Positions 8,778-16,405 of a DNA stretch of 64,000 nucleotides are shown here, piece after piece. The position numbers and the translations under genes are program-made. The stretch lies in assembly GCF_001247745.1 (NCBI RefSeq), contig NZ_LAIR01000002.1:3968001-4032000 (forward strand), in the 5' to 3' direction. Numbering within the stretch: the first letter of the stretch is position 1; each line of letters starts with the position of its first letter. This stretch comes from Luteipulveratus halotolerans. GTDB taxonomy: Bacteria; Actinomycetota; Actinomycetes; Actinomycetales; Dermatophilaceae. The notes under the pieces were generated by a model, which ran no database searches, had not been told where the DNA came from, and saw only the letters and a program-made list of their open reading frames with translations.

Positions 8778-9623
8778 ATGGAGCTGATCGACAACTACGT
8801 GAGGGTGCTCAAGAAGTACGCCGACTTCAACGGCAGGGCGCGACGCCGGGAGTTCTGGCAGTTCTTCCTCGTCAACTTCATCATCGGACTCGTCCTCGTG
8901 GCCGTGGACAACGCGCTCGGACTGGCTCCTGACAAGCCTGAGGGCACGACGGGCTTCTATGTATCGGGCGGGCTCCTCAGTGTTCTGTACAGCCTGGCGA
9001 CGCTGATCCCCAACATCGCGGTGGGCGCGCGGCGCCTGCACGACACCAACCGTTCGGGCTGGTGGCAGCTGATCGCGTTCGTGCCCTGTGTCGGCTTCAT
9101 CATCCTGATCGTGTTCTGGGCTCAGGAGGGTCAGCGTCACCCCAACCAGCACGGTCCCGACCCCAAGGGCGGCGATGGCGTGGTCGACGGCGGCGGATAC
9201 CCGGCCGTCGGCGGCTACCCGGGCAGCCAGCCGGGTCAGCAGGGCGGCTACCCCGGTGCTCCCGGTCATCAGGGTGGGCGTCCCGGTCAGGAGGGTGGCT
9301 ACACCCACCCGGGCGGTAACCAGGGTGGTTTCCCCGGCCAGGAGGGCGGCTTCACCAACCCGGCCGGCGGGCAGGGCGGTTTCCCCGGTCAGCAGGGCGG
9401 TTTCACCAACCCGGCCGGCGGTCAGGGTGGCTTCCCCGGCCAGCAGGGCGGTTTCACCAACCCGGCCGGCGGTCAGGGTGGCTTCCCCGGCCAGGAGGGT
9501 GGCTTCGGCCGACCCGGTGGTGCGCAGCCCCCGCAGGGCAACCCGCCCCACGGTCAGCCCCCGCAGGGCAACCCGCCCTACGGTCAGCCGCCGGAGGGCA
9601 ACCCGCCGGAGGGCGGTCGCTGA
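8778..9623 (+). CDS. DUF805 membrane protein with Gly/Pro-rich repetitive tail
   Basis: 281 aa. Residues 1-125 form a DUF805 domain (YhaH-like): amphipathic start, 'FNGRARRREFWQFFLVNF', several membrane helices and the conserved 'GARRLHDTNRSGWWQL'. From about residue 140 the tail is low-complexity, with a 17-residue unit (GGFPGQQGGFTNPAGGQ-like) repeated about four times, then GNPPxGQPPx repeats. Such a tail is probably disordered and cytosolic. The function of DUF805 proteins is not established. A GGAGGG ribosome site precedes the ATG, and a strong hairpin terminator follows. Confidence 0.88.
   Translation: MELIDNYVRVLKKYADFNGRARRREFWQFFLVNFIIGLVLVAVDNALGLAPDKPEGTTGFYVSGGLLSVLYSLATLIPNIAVGARRLHDTNRSGWWQLIAFVPCVGFIILIVFWAQEGQRHPNQHGPDPKGGDGVVDGGGYPAVGGYPGSQPGQQGGYPGAPGHQGGRPGQEGGYTHPGGNQGGFPGQEGGFTNPAGGQGGFPGQQGGFTNPAGGQGGFPGQQGGFTNPAGGQGGFPGQEGGFGRPGGAQPPQGNPPHGQPPQGNPPYGQPPEGNPPEGGR
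9325..9520 (+). repeat. 51-bp tandem repeat inside the DUF805 gene
   Basis: About four in-frame copies of a 51-bp unit that encodes GGFPGQ(Q/E)GGFTNPAGGQ. The copies are nearly identical at DNA level, so copy number is likely to vary between strains by slippage or recombination without breaking the frame. Confidence 0.85.
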
Positions 9624-9652
9624 GGCGAGCACTCTCGTACGCAAAACCCGGG

Positions 9653-9705
9653 ACGGGCTCGTCCGGGCAGCCACCACGCAAGACGGCTGCCGCGGACGGG
9701 CCCGT
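9653..9705 (+). terminator. Long hairpin after the DUF805 gene
   Basis: Left arm 9653-9672 (ACGGGCTCGTCCGGGCAGCC) pairs with right arm 9685-9705 with very few mismatches around a 12-base loop. There is no T-run. It separates the DUF805 gene from the amidase gene. Confidence 0.65.
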
Positions 9706-9736
9706 TCGTCGTGACCGGGGAGTAACTTCACCCGGT

Positions 9737-11158
9737 ATGAGCGAGACGCAGGTCACCACGCGCATCCACGCCTTCCGCGACGACGCCCTCGGGGACGACG
9801 ACGCCACGGCCATCGCCGAGCGCATCCGACGGGGTGACCTCTCCGCCGAGGAGGCCGTCGACGCGGCCATCGCCCGTAGCGGTGCGGTCGAGGCGCGGCT
9901 GACCGCCCTCGAGCGACCAGACTTCGACCGGGCCCGTGACCGAGCTCGCGCTTCTCGCAGCGGCGGACTTGCAGGCGTACCAAGCCTTTTCAAGGACAAC
10001 GTCCAGGTCGCCGGCCTGCCGATGACCGAAGGATCGCACGCGGTGCCGCACCAGCCGGCGCGCACCGACGGCAAGGTCGTGGCGCAGATCCTGCGTACGG
10101 GCGTGATCCCGATCGCGACGTCGCGCATGCCCGAGTTCGGCTGGCTGCCGACCACCGAGCGCGCCGACGGCACAGCGGTCCACAACCCCTGGCACACGGG
10201 CTACTCCGCCGGTGGCTCGTCGGGCGGCTCGGCCGCGTACGTCGCCGCCGGTGTCGTGCCGATCGCTCACGGCAACGACGGCGGCGGCTCGATCCGTATC
10301 CCCGCCGCGGCCTGCGGGCTGGTCGGTCTGAAGCCCACGCGCGGTCGACTGCGGATCGGTGAGTCGGCGGCGACGATGCCGGTGCGCATCGTCACCGACG
10401 GAGTGCTGACCCGGACGGTGCGCGACACCGCGCTCTTCTACGCCGAGGCCGAGAAGGTCTACCAGCACAAGCGGCTCCCCGCGATGGGGCTCGTCGACCG
10501 CCCGCTCGACCGACCGCTGCGCATCGGGCTGACGCTCGACTCACCGTTCGCGCCCGCCACGGACTCCGAAACCCGTTCTGCCGTCGAAGAACTCGCCGCA
10601 GCGCTGGAGTCACTCGGGCACCACGTCGCGCCGTACGACCCCAAGGTCCCCTCATCCTTCAAGGGCGACTTCGTCGACTACTGGAGCCTCCTCGCGATGT
10701 CGGTCCGCGACTCCGGAAAGCGTTTGTTCGGAAAGGATTTCGACCCTTCTGAGCTCGAGCCCATCACCAACGGACTCGCATCCAACGGGCGCGCGCACCT
10801 GTGGCGCGCACCGGCGTACATCCCGCGACTCGCCGCATCCGCAAGGCTGTACGAGCGCAACTTCGGCGACGTCGACCTGGTGCTGTCACCCGTGCTCTGC
10901 CACACCACACCGCGCCTCGGGCACATCGACCCGACGCTGCCGTGGGAGGAGTGCTTCAGCCGCACGCTCGACTACTGCGGCTTCACGCCTCTGCACAACG
11001 CGACCGGTGCACCGTCAATCTCGTTGCCAACCGGTCGAACTCAGGACGGACGGCCCATCGGCACCATGCTGTCCGCGCGCCGTGGCGCCGACGCCTTGCT
11101 GCTGCAGGCAGCGCCGCAGATCGAGCAGGCGGTGCCGTTCACACGGATCACCGACTGA
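9737..11158 (+). CDS. Amidase-signature family hydrolase
   Basis: 473 aa, full length for the family. The Ser-cisSer-Lys triad is visible: Lys in 'VPSLFKDNVQVAG' (about residue 87), the cis-Ser in the Gly/Ser loop 'GYSAGGSSGGSAAYVAAG', and the nucleophile Ser in 'GNDGGGSIRIPAAACGLVGLKPTRGR'. The C-terminal 'NATGAPSISLPTG' also fits. It hydrolyses an amide bond, but substrate cannot be predicted: GatA, 6-aminohexanoate-dimer hydrolase and many others share the fold. It is not GatA, because no gatB/gatC is near. Confidence 0.9.
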   Translation: MSETQVTTRIHAFRDDALGDDDATAIAERIRRGDLSAEEAVDAAIARSGAVEARLTALERPDFDRARDRARASRSGGLAGVPSLFKDNVQVAGLPMTEGSHAVPHQPARTDGKVVAQILRTGVIPIATSRMPEFGWLPTTERADGTAVHNPWHTGYSAGGSSGGSAAYVAAGVVPIAHGNDGGGSIRIPAAACGLVGLKPTRGRLRIGESAATMPVRIVTDGVLTRTVRDTALFYAEAEKVYQHKRLPAMGLVDRPLDRPLRIGLTLDSPFAPATDSETRSAVEELAAALESLGHHVAPYDPKVPSSFKGDFVDYWSLLAMSVRDSGKRLFGKDFDPSELEPITNGLASNGRAHLWRAPAYIPRLAASARLYERNFGDVDLVLSPVLCHTTPRLGHIDPTLPWEECFSRTLDYCGFTPLHNATGAPSISLPTGRTQDGRPIGTMLSARRGADALLLQAAPQIEQAVPFTRITD

Positions 11159-11392
11159 GCGTCGACCGTTGGGTCGATGTCCACCAGATCGTGATGAATT
11201 TCATCGGGCCGCAATCGTCGACATGACCTCAGCGAGCCGACATGATGGCCGAGGTCAAAGAGTCACGAAGGCATCAAGTCTTGGTAAATAGCCAGGTGAG
11301 TACTGCGAATTGCTGTTTTCGAGAGTCGCCAGGCCCAACGCGGGGCCAGTAGGTTCCGCTTGCCTGATTCCTTGAGAGCGGAGGAGATCGCT

Positions 11393-12628
11393 GTGGATCC
11401 CACAGGCGACGCCGAGTCGCGAAAGAACGCCGATCGGAGTGGGAAGGTGGACGGCCCGACGTCGTCCACGTCCCGCACCACGCACGAAGTCGAGTACGAG
11501 ACCGTCACCAAACGCGCACGTCGAGGTCTGGGTGGATGGTGGTGGCTGGCGCTGCTGGCCGTTCCCCTCATCCTGGCCGCGCTCGCGTCGTTCATCCAGC
11601 GCGGCGGCATCCAGGACGACCTGAAGGCCGACTCGCTCAAAGCGCTGAACGGTCAGGGCATCACCGGTGCCGACGTCGACTTCGACGGCCGCGACGGCAC
11701 GATCACGCTGCCTGCCGGTGCCGACGCCGCCAAGGCCAAGAACATCGTCGAGAACGTCGACGGCGTGCGCGTCGCTGACGTCAAGGGTGGTGCTGCTGCC
11801 GCTGCACCGAGCGCCACCGACACAGCTCCGGCGACTCCGTCGGAGACCAGCTCGGCCCCGGCGACCTCTGCTCCGGCTCCGGCCGCAGGCGCGGGCACCT
11901 TCGCTCTCACCAACCAGGGCGACTCGGTCGTGGTCGAGGGCGTCGTGCCCGACGAGGCTGCCAAGAAGACCGTCGTCGACGCTGCCACCAAGGCCGCCGG
12001 CGACACGAAGGTCATCGACAAGGTCACCGTCAAGGCGGGCGCTCCGGCCCCCGACGCCGCACAGCTGGCCAAGGGCTTCAGCTCGCTGCCCGCAGGTGAG
12101 GGCGTCAAGCTCGACTTCGACGGCCAGAAGGTCACGCTCACGGGCGAGGTCGCCGACGACGCTGCCAAGAAGGCTGCCGGCGACAAGGCCACGGGCGACT
12201 TCCCGGGCGTCACCGTCGACAACCAGCTGACCGTCAAGGGCGGCGCTGCTGCGGCCGACTGCGGCAAGGTCGACCAGACCGTGACCGCGCTGGTCAAGGG
12301 CAACAACCCGACGTTCGCGGACAACTCGACGCGTCTGGTCAGTGCCTCGAAGCCGACCCTCAACAAGGTCGCCGCCGCGATCAAGGCGTGCCCCGACGCG
12401 AAGGTCACCATTGCGGGTCACACCGACAACACCGGTACGCCGGCGCGCAACAAGACCCTCTCGCAGGGTCGCGCCAACGCGGTGAAGACCTACCTGAGCG
12501 GTCAGGGCGTCAAGGCCGCCAACATCACCGCGACGGGCTTCGGCCAGGACAAGCCGATCGCGCCCAACACCACGGCAGCCGGCCGCGACGCCAACCGCCG
12601 TGTCGACATCACGGTCCAGGGAGGCTGA
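11393..12628 (+). CDS. arfA: ArfA/OmpATb-like OmpA-family channel protein
   Basis: 411 aa. One membrane helix ('WWWLALLAVPLILAALASFI', about residues 50-70) is followed by BON-like modules ('GITGADVDFDGRDGTITLPAG', 'TFALTNQGDSVVVEGVVPDEAAKKTV', 'EGVKLDFDGQKVTLTGEV') and a C-terminal OmpA peptidoglycan-binding domain with 'IAGHTDNTG', 'LSQGRANAVKTYL' and 'GRDANRRVDI'. This order matches ArfA of M. tuberculosis. GTG 11393 is chosen because GGAGGAG stands 6 bases before it; a TTG further up has none. First gene of arfA-arfB-arfC. The mycobacterial operon is linked to ammonia release and acid adaptation; that role is not shown here. Confidence 0.88.
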   Translation: MDPTGDAESRKNADRSGKVDGPTSSTSRTTHEVEYETVTKRARRGLGGWWWLALLAVPLILAALASFIQRGGIQDDLKADSLKALNGQGITGADVDFDGRDGTITLPAGADAAKAKNIVENVDGVRVADVKGGAAAAAPSATDTAPATPSETSSAPATSAPAPAAGAGTFALTNQGDSVVVEGVVPDEAAKKTVVDAATKAAGDTKVIDKVTVKAGAPAPDAAQLAKGFSSLPAGEGVKLDFDGQKVTLTGEVADDAAKKAAGDKATGDFPGVTVDNQLTVKGGAAAADCGKVDQTVTALVKGNNPTFADNSTRLVSASKPTLNKVAAAIKACPDAKVTIAGHTDNTGTPARNKTLSQGRANAVKTYLSGQGVKAANITATGFGQDKPIAPNTTAAGRDANRRVDITVQGG

Positions 12629-12629
12629 C

Positions 12630-12788
12630 ATGGCTTGGCTGTTCGCACAGACCTGGTTCTGGATGCTGATCGCGTTCATCGTGGGCGCACTCGTGGCGTG
12701 GCTGCTGGCCGTGCTGCTCGTGCCCACCGAGCGCAAGGCGTTCGAGGACCTCGAGACCGCCGTTGATCACAAGGGAGGTCGATCCTGA
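12630..12788 (+). CDS. arfB: ArfB-like small membrane protein
   Basis: 52 aa. An N-terminal 'MAWLFAQTWFWML' leads into one long helix ('IAFIVGALVAWLLAVLLVP') and a charged tail. It begins one base after the arfA stop and its own stop overlaps the arfC start (TGATG, 12786-12790), so the three genes are tightly coupled. Its N-terminus resembles that of ArfC ('MGWLLSQEWLWIL'), which suggests that the two arose by duplication. Size and position match ArfB of mycobacteria. Confidence 0.8.
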   Translation: MAWLFAQTWFWMLIAFIVGALVAWLLAVLLVPTERKAFEDLETAVDHKGGRS

Positions 12789-15178
12789 TGGGTTGGCTCT
12801 TGAGCCAGGAGTGGCTCTGGATTCTGCTCAGCTTCCTGCTGGGCGCGATCCTCACGTGGCTGTGGATGGTGCACAAGGTGTCGCGCGAGGTGCCCCGCAC
12901 CAAGACACGCACCGAGCGTGACCTGAAGGTCGGCGGCGCGGCTGCCGGCGCTGCCGCAGTCGGAGCGGGCGCCGTCGGCGCCAAGAAGGTCGCCGACAAG
13001 CGCAAGGACAAGAAGGCCGACAAGGTCGAGCCCGTCAAGGCTGAGGCCAAGCCGGTCGAGACCAAGCCGGTCGAGGCCAAGCCGGTGGAGACCACGCCGG
13101 TCGCCGCCGCGTCCACGCCGGTCGTCGACAAGCCGGCGACGAAGCCCAACATCGACACCCCCAACGCCGAGGTGCGTCGCTCGGGTGTCAAGAAGCCCGA
13201 CACCGAGCTCTACGACCAGGAGAGCGACGTCGACGGCCCGGGTCTCGGCACGGCCGCCGCGGGTGCGGGTGCGGTCGGCGGCGCGGCGTACGTCGCCGGT
13301 CGCCACAAGGCCGCTGACGACGACGTGACGGTCGCGCGCAGCACCGACAAGGACGAGCTGCACCCGATCGAGGTCGACGACGCCGAGGTCGAGAAGGTCG
13401 ACCACGACGCCCCGACCGCGGCGGTGCCGCTGGTCAAGCCGGCCGAGTCCGCTCAGCCGGTCGACCACGACGCGCCGACCACGGCGATCCCGGTCGTGCG
13501 TCACGCGGCTGACGAGTCGACCACCGACACCGCGAAGGCCACCGACACCGCGAAGGCCACCGACACCGCGAAGGCCACCGACACCGCGAAGGTCGACGGC
13601 GACCGCTCGTCGTACACCACCGCGGGTGCGGTCGGTGGCGCGACGGTCGGGGCCGGTGCTGTCGGTGCCGGCGTCGCGGCTTCGCGTGACGGCAAGGACG
13701 ACGCGGCCAGCTCGAAGGTCGACGCCCCGAAGGCCGACAAGGCCGAGGGCGAGGACCCGATGGTCGCGCGCTTCGGTGCGGGTGCGGCTTCGCCTCAGGA
13801 CGACGGCTCGGCTCCTTCGAGCGACTACGTCATCAAGGGCAACGCCGACTCGATGCTGTTCCACACGCAGGACAGCCCGCGCTACACCGCGACCAAGGCC
13901 GAGGTGTGGTTCAAGGACGAGTCCGCTGCGGAGAGTGCGGGATTCGCGCACTGGGACCGCAGCAAGCGTCGCGGCGGAAAGTCGTCGTCCACGTCCTCCG
14001 CCGCGTCCACGACCGCTGACTCGACCTCGTCGACCGGCGGTACGACGGGCACGGGTACGACGGGCGCTGGCACGTCCGGCACCGGCGCGGGTACGACCGC
14101 GGCGGCCGGCGTTGCAGGCCTGACCGGTGCGGCTGCGGCCACGTCGGCGGGCTCGGGCACCGACAGCTCGCGTACGACGACCGGCGCCGGCTCTGCCGAC
14201 GCGGGCTCGCCGAAGCACGAGGAGCCGACGCTGTTCTCGGCTGCCGGCGGCACCTCCGCCGGTGACGCCAAGGCCGGCGGGTCCGACCCGATGACCGAGC
14301 GTTTCGGCGCCGGTGCCGTCTCGCCGCTCGAGGGTGGCAAGGCTCCGTCGAGCGACTACGTCATCAAGGGCAACGCCGACTCGATGCTCTACCACAGCGA
14401 CAAGAGCCCGAGCTATCGGGCGACGGTCGCCGAGGTGTGGTTCAAGGACGAGTCCGCTGCTGAGGCAGCCGGATTCAAGGCCTGGGACCACAAGCGTCGT
14501 GCGGGTGGCTCGTCGGCCGGTGGCTCGTCCACCGCGTCGGGCACCGCGGGCTTCGCCGGTGGCGCTGCTGCCGAGAAGCCGGCCAAGGCCGACCCGCTCA
14601 CCGAGAAGTACGGTGTGGGCGCTGCCTCGCCGCTCGAGGGTGGCAAGGCGCCGTCGGGTGACTACACGGTCAAGGGCAACCTCGACTCCGAGCTCTACCA
14701 CTCGGAGGCGTCGCCCAACTACCGGGCGACCGTCGCCGAGGTGTGGTTCAAGGACGAGTCCGCTGCCGAGGCAGCCGGATTCAAGCCGTGGGACCACAAG
14801 CGGCGCGCGACCAAGGCTGAGGCCGCTGGCGGCTCCTCGTCCAGCGCGGGCACGGCCGCTACGGCGACCGGCACGGCGGCCGCAGCGACCGGCACGGCCG
14901 GCCTCGCGGCCACCGGCGCGGGTGCTGACGACAGGGGTGCTGCGAAGGCTGACGAGACCGACCCGATCACCGCGCAGTTCGGTGCGGGTGCGGCCTCGCC
15001 GCTCGAGGGTGGTGCAGCTCCGTCCGCGGACTACACCGTCAAGGGCAACGCCGACTCCATGCTCTTCCACACGGAGGACAGCCCGGGGTTCAAGGCGACC
15101 ATCGCCGAGGTCTGGTTCAAGGACGAGGCGGCTGCTCGCGCGGCCGGTTTCCGTCACTGGGACCACCGCAAGCGCTGA
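12788..15178 (+). CDS. arfC: ArfC-like membrane protein with four sunset domains
   Basis: 796 aa. One N-terminal membrane helix (about residues 3-27), a Lys/Glu/Ala-rich low-complexity stretch, then four copies of the same about 72-residue domain starting near residues 323, 500, 602 and 725. Each copy reads DPxxxxFGxGAxSP, then DYxxKGNxDSxL(F/Y)H, AEVWFKDExAA and GFxxWD. This matches what is annotated as the 'sunset' domain in ArfC variants. The copies are joined by Ala/Thr/Ser/Gly linkers. The repeat number makes it much longer than a one-domain ArfC. The domains may bind a wall or membrane ligand; no catalytic residue stands out. Confidence 0.85.
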   Translation: MGWLLSQEWLWILLSFLLGAILTWLWMVHKVSREVPRTKTRTERDLKVGGAAAGAAAVGAGAVGAKKVADKRKDKKADKVEPVKAEAKPVETKPVEAKPVETTPVAAASTPVVDKPATKPNIDTPNAEVRRSGVKKPDTELYDQESDVDGPGLGTAAAGAGAVGGAAYVAGRHKAADDDVTVARSTDKDELHPIEVDDAEVEKVDHDAPTAAVPLVKPAESAQPVDHDAPTTAIPVVRHAADESTTDTAKATDTAKATDTAKATDTAKVDGDRSSYTTAGAVGGATVGAGAVGAGVAASRDGKDDAASSKVDAPKADKAEGEDPMVARFGAGAASPQDDGSAPSSDYVIKGNADSMLFHTQDSPRYTATKAEVWFKDESAAESAGFAHWDRSKRRGGKSSSTSSAASTTADSTSSTGGTTGTGTTGAGTSGTGAGTTAAAGVAGLTGAAAATSAGSGTDSSRTTTGAGSADAGSPKHEEPTLFSAAGGTSAGDAKAGGSDPMTERFGAGAVSPLEGGKAPSSDYVIKGNADSMLYHSDKSPSYRATVAEVWFKDESAAEAAGFKAWDHKRRAGGSSAGGSSTASGTAGFAGGAAAEKPAKADPLTEKYGVGAASPLEGGKAPSGDYTVKGNLDSELYHSEASPNYRATVAEVWFKDESAAEAAGFKPWDHKRRATKAEAAGGSSSSAGTAATATGTAAAATGTAGLAATGAGADDRGAAKADETDPITAQFGAGAASPLEGGAAPSADYTVKGNADSMLFHTEDSPGFKATIAEVWFKDEAAARAAGFRHWDHRKR
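13519..13594 (+). repeat. 18-bp tandem repeat in arfC
   Basis: Four near-exact copies of an 18-bp unit (ACCGACACCGCGAAGGCC) encode Thr-Asp-Thr-Ala-Lys-Ala repeats in the first linker of ArfC. They are in frame, so changes in copy number would be tolerated. Confidence 0.85.
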
Positions 15179-15228
15179 TCGCATGATCGGTTGAAGGGGT
15201 CGGTCGCCTCCGGGCGGCCGGCCCCTTC

Positions 15229-15360
15229 GTCGTACGCGGGGCGCCCGTCGTACGCGGGGCGGCCGTCGTACGCGCGGCGCCATACGCGTCGTACGCGGGG
15301 CGCCCGACCGTCGTACGGGGGCGGCCGTCGTACGCGCGGCGCCCGGCTCTCGTACGCGCC
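15229..15360. repeat. GTCGTACG-containing short tandem array
   Basis: Seven occurrences of TCGTACG within about 130 bp, set in an irregular unit of about 18-22 bp (GTCGTACGCGGGGCGCC and variants). It lies in the 347-bp spacer between arfC and the CPBP gene. The palindromic core CGTACG is shared by all but the fifth copy's flanks. Function unknown. Confidence 0.75.
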
Positions 15361-15386
15361 GGCCAGGTCTCCCTCGCCCGGGCCAC

Positions 15387-15446
15387 TGCCGCGAAAGCTG
15401 TCTGTTCGGCAGTGCATGGAGTGCCGGACAGACGAGATTCGCGGCA
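15387..15446. repeat. Inverted repeat in the arfC-CPBP spacer
   Basis: Left arm 15387-15411 and right arm 15422-15446 begin TGCCGCGAA and end TTCGCGGCA; about 20 of 25 positions pair around a 10-base loop. It could end transcription of the arf operon. Confidence 0.65.
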
Positions 15447-15460
15447 CGGGCCCTCGGCAG

Positions 15461-15513
15461 AACTTGGGGAGATGCACATCCATGCGTGTGCACCTCCCCA
15501 GCTTTCGCCGGGA
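15461..15513. repeat. Family C palindrome (copy 1)
   Basis: An imperfect palindrome built on AACTTGGGGAG, GTGCACATCCATGCGTGTGC and CTCCCCAGCTTTCGCC. It stands directly before the ribosome site of the CPBP gene. Related copies are found at 16371-17711 (split by an IS), 17716-17772 and 34959-35012. Confidence 0.75.
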
Positions 15514-15525
15514 GGGGCAGGTTGA

Positions 15526-16356
15526 ATGGGCGGCATGTCCGCCGAGCACGCGCGCCTGCGCGCCCTGTCCGCACGGTGGTGGCAGGGGCCGCTGACCGTG
15601 CCCGCGACGCCGCTCGACCGCCGCCGGCTGCTGCACGAGACCTGGCTCGTGCTCGGCGTCAGCCTTGGGGCGTCGGCGATCTGGTCGGCCCTGTCGATCC
15701 TCAAGCGTCTCGCCGACAACCGACCGCTCAACCAGCAGGCGTCGCAGCTCAACGTGAGCCGCGCCGCGCAGTCCTGGCTCGACCTCGCCTACCAGCTCAC
15801 CGACATCGCGCTCGCACTCGTGCCGGTGCTGCTCGCACTGCACCTGCTGCACCGCGAGATCGACTCTCCTGCAAGGTTTCTCGGCCTCGACCGACGTCGC
15901 CCGAGCAGTGACCTGCGGTGGGGTCTCGGCCTCACCGCGGTCATCGGCGTCCCCGGCCTCGCGCTCTATCTCATCGCTCGCTCGGCCGGCCTCAACACGC
16001 AGGTGGTGGCCGCCGACCTCGGCCAGCACTGGTGGAGTCTGCCGGTGCTCGTGCTGTCTGCGTGGCAGAACGCCGTGCTCGAGGAAGTCATCATGATCGG
16101 CTACCTCTTCACCCGCTGGACGCAGGCCGGGTGGCGGCTGCCGCAGGTGCTGGTCGTGTCGGCCCTGATCCGGGGCTCGTACCACCTCTACCAGGGGTTC
16201 GGCGGCTTCGTCGGCAACGTCGTGATGGGGCTGATCATGGGCGCGGTCTACCTGCGGACGCGCCGAGTCATGCCCCTCGTGATCGCGCATGCGCTGCTCG
16301 ACACGATCGCCTTCGTCGGCTACGCGCTGCTGCGCGACCACGTCTCCTGGCTCTGA
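15526..16356 (+). CDS. CPBP-family intramembrane protease
   Basis: 276 aa membrane protein of the CPBP/ABI family (type II CAAX protease-like). Several helices; motif 1 'WQNAVLEEVIMIGYLF' supplies the paired Glu residues, 'SALIRGSYHLYQGFGGFVGN' supplies the second motif with its His, and 'PLVIAHALLDTIAFVG' the last His. These Glu/His residues form the metal or catalytic site of intramembrane glutamic proteases. ATG 15526 has GGAGGGG 8 bases before it; MSAEH at 15535 is a possible later start. The substrate is unknown. Confidence 0.88.
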   Translation: MGGMSAEHARLRALSARWWQGPLTVPATPLDRRRLLHETWLVLGVSLGASAIWSALSILKRLADNRPLNQQASQLNVSRAAQSWLDLAYQLTDIALALVPVLLALHLLHREIDSPARFLGLDRRRPSSDLRWGLGLTAVIGVPGLALYLIARSAGLNTQVVAADLGQHWWSLPVLVLSAWQNAVLEEVIMIGYLFTRWTQAGWRLPQVLVVSALIRGSYHLYQGFGGFVGNVVMGLIMGAVYLRTRRVMPLVIAHALLDTIAFVGYALLRDHVSWL

Positions 16357-16370
16357 CCAGACACGGCCTC

Positions 16371-16405
16371 CGGCAAAGCTTGGCGAACAGCACACGCATG
16401 GATGT
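16371..16405. repeat. Family C palindrome (copy 2), left half, split by IS30
   Basis: Starts CGGCAAAGCTTGGCGAAC and runs to GCATGGATGT. The right half continues at 17688-17711 (GCACCTGCCCAACTTTCGCC). Joining both halves with one TGT removed restores a family C element nearly identical to copy 3 at 17716-17772. Confidence 0.85.

Noticed and set aside
9325..9520. Regular repeats that might be a CRISPR array
   Set aside because: The units are directly adjacent with no unique spacers and translate as an in-frame protein repeat; the 15.2 kb array likewise has no spacers.
12767..15574. A 935-residue open frame antisense to arfC
   Set aside because: It is the mirror of a repetitive GC-rich coding region: Arg/Gly/Val-rich, no domains, no ribosome site, while the sense strand encodes clear repeated domains.
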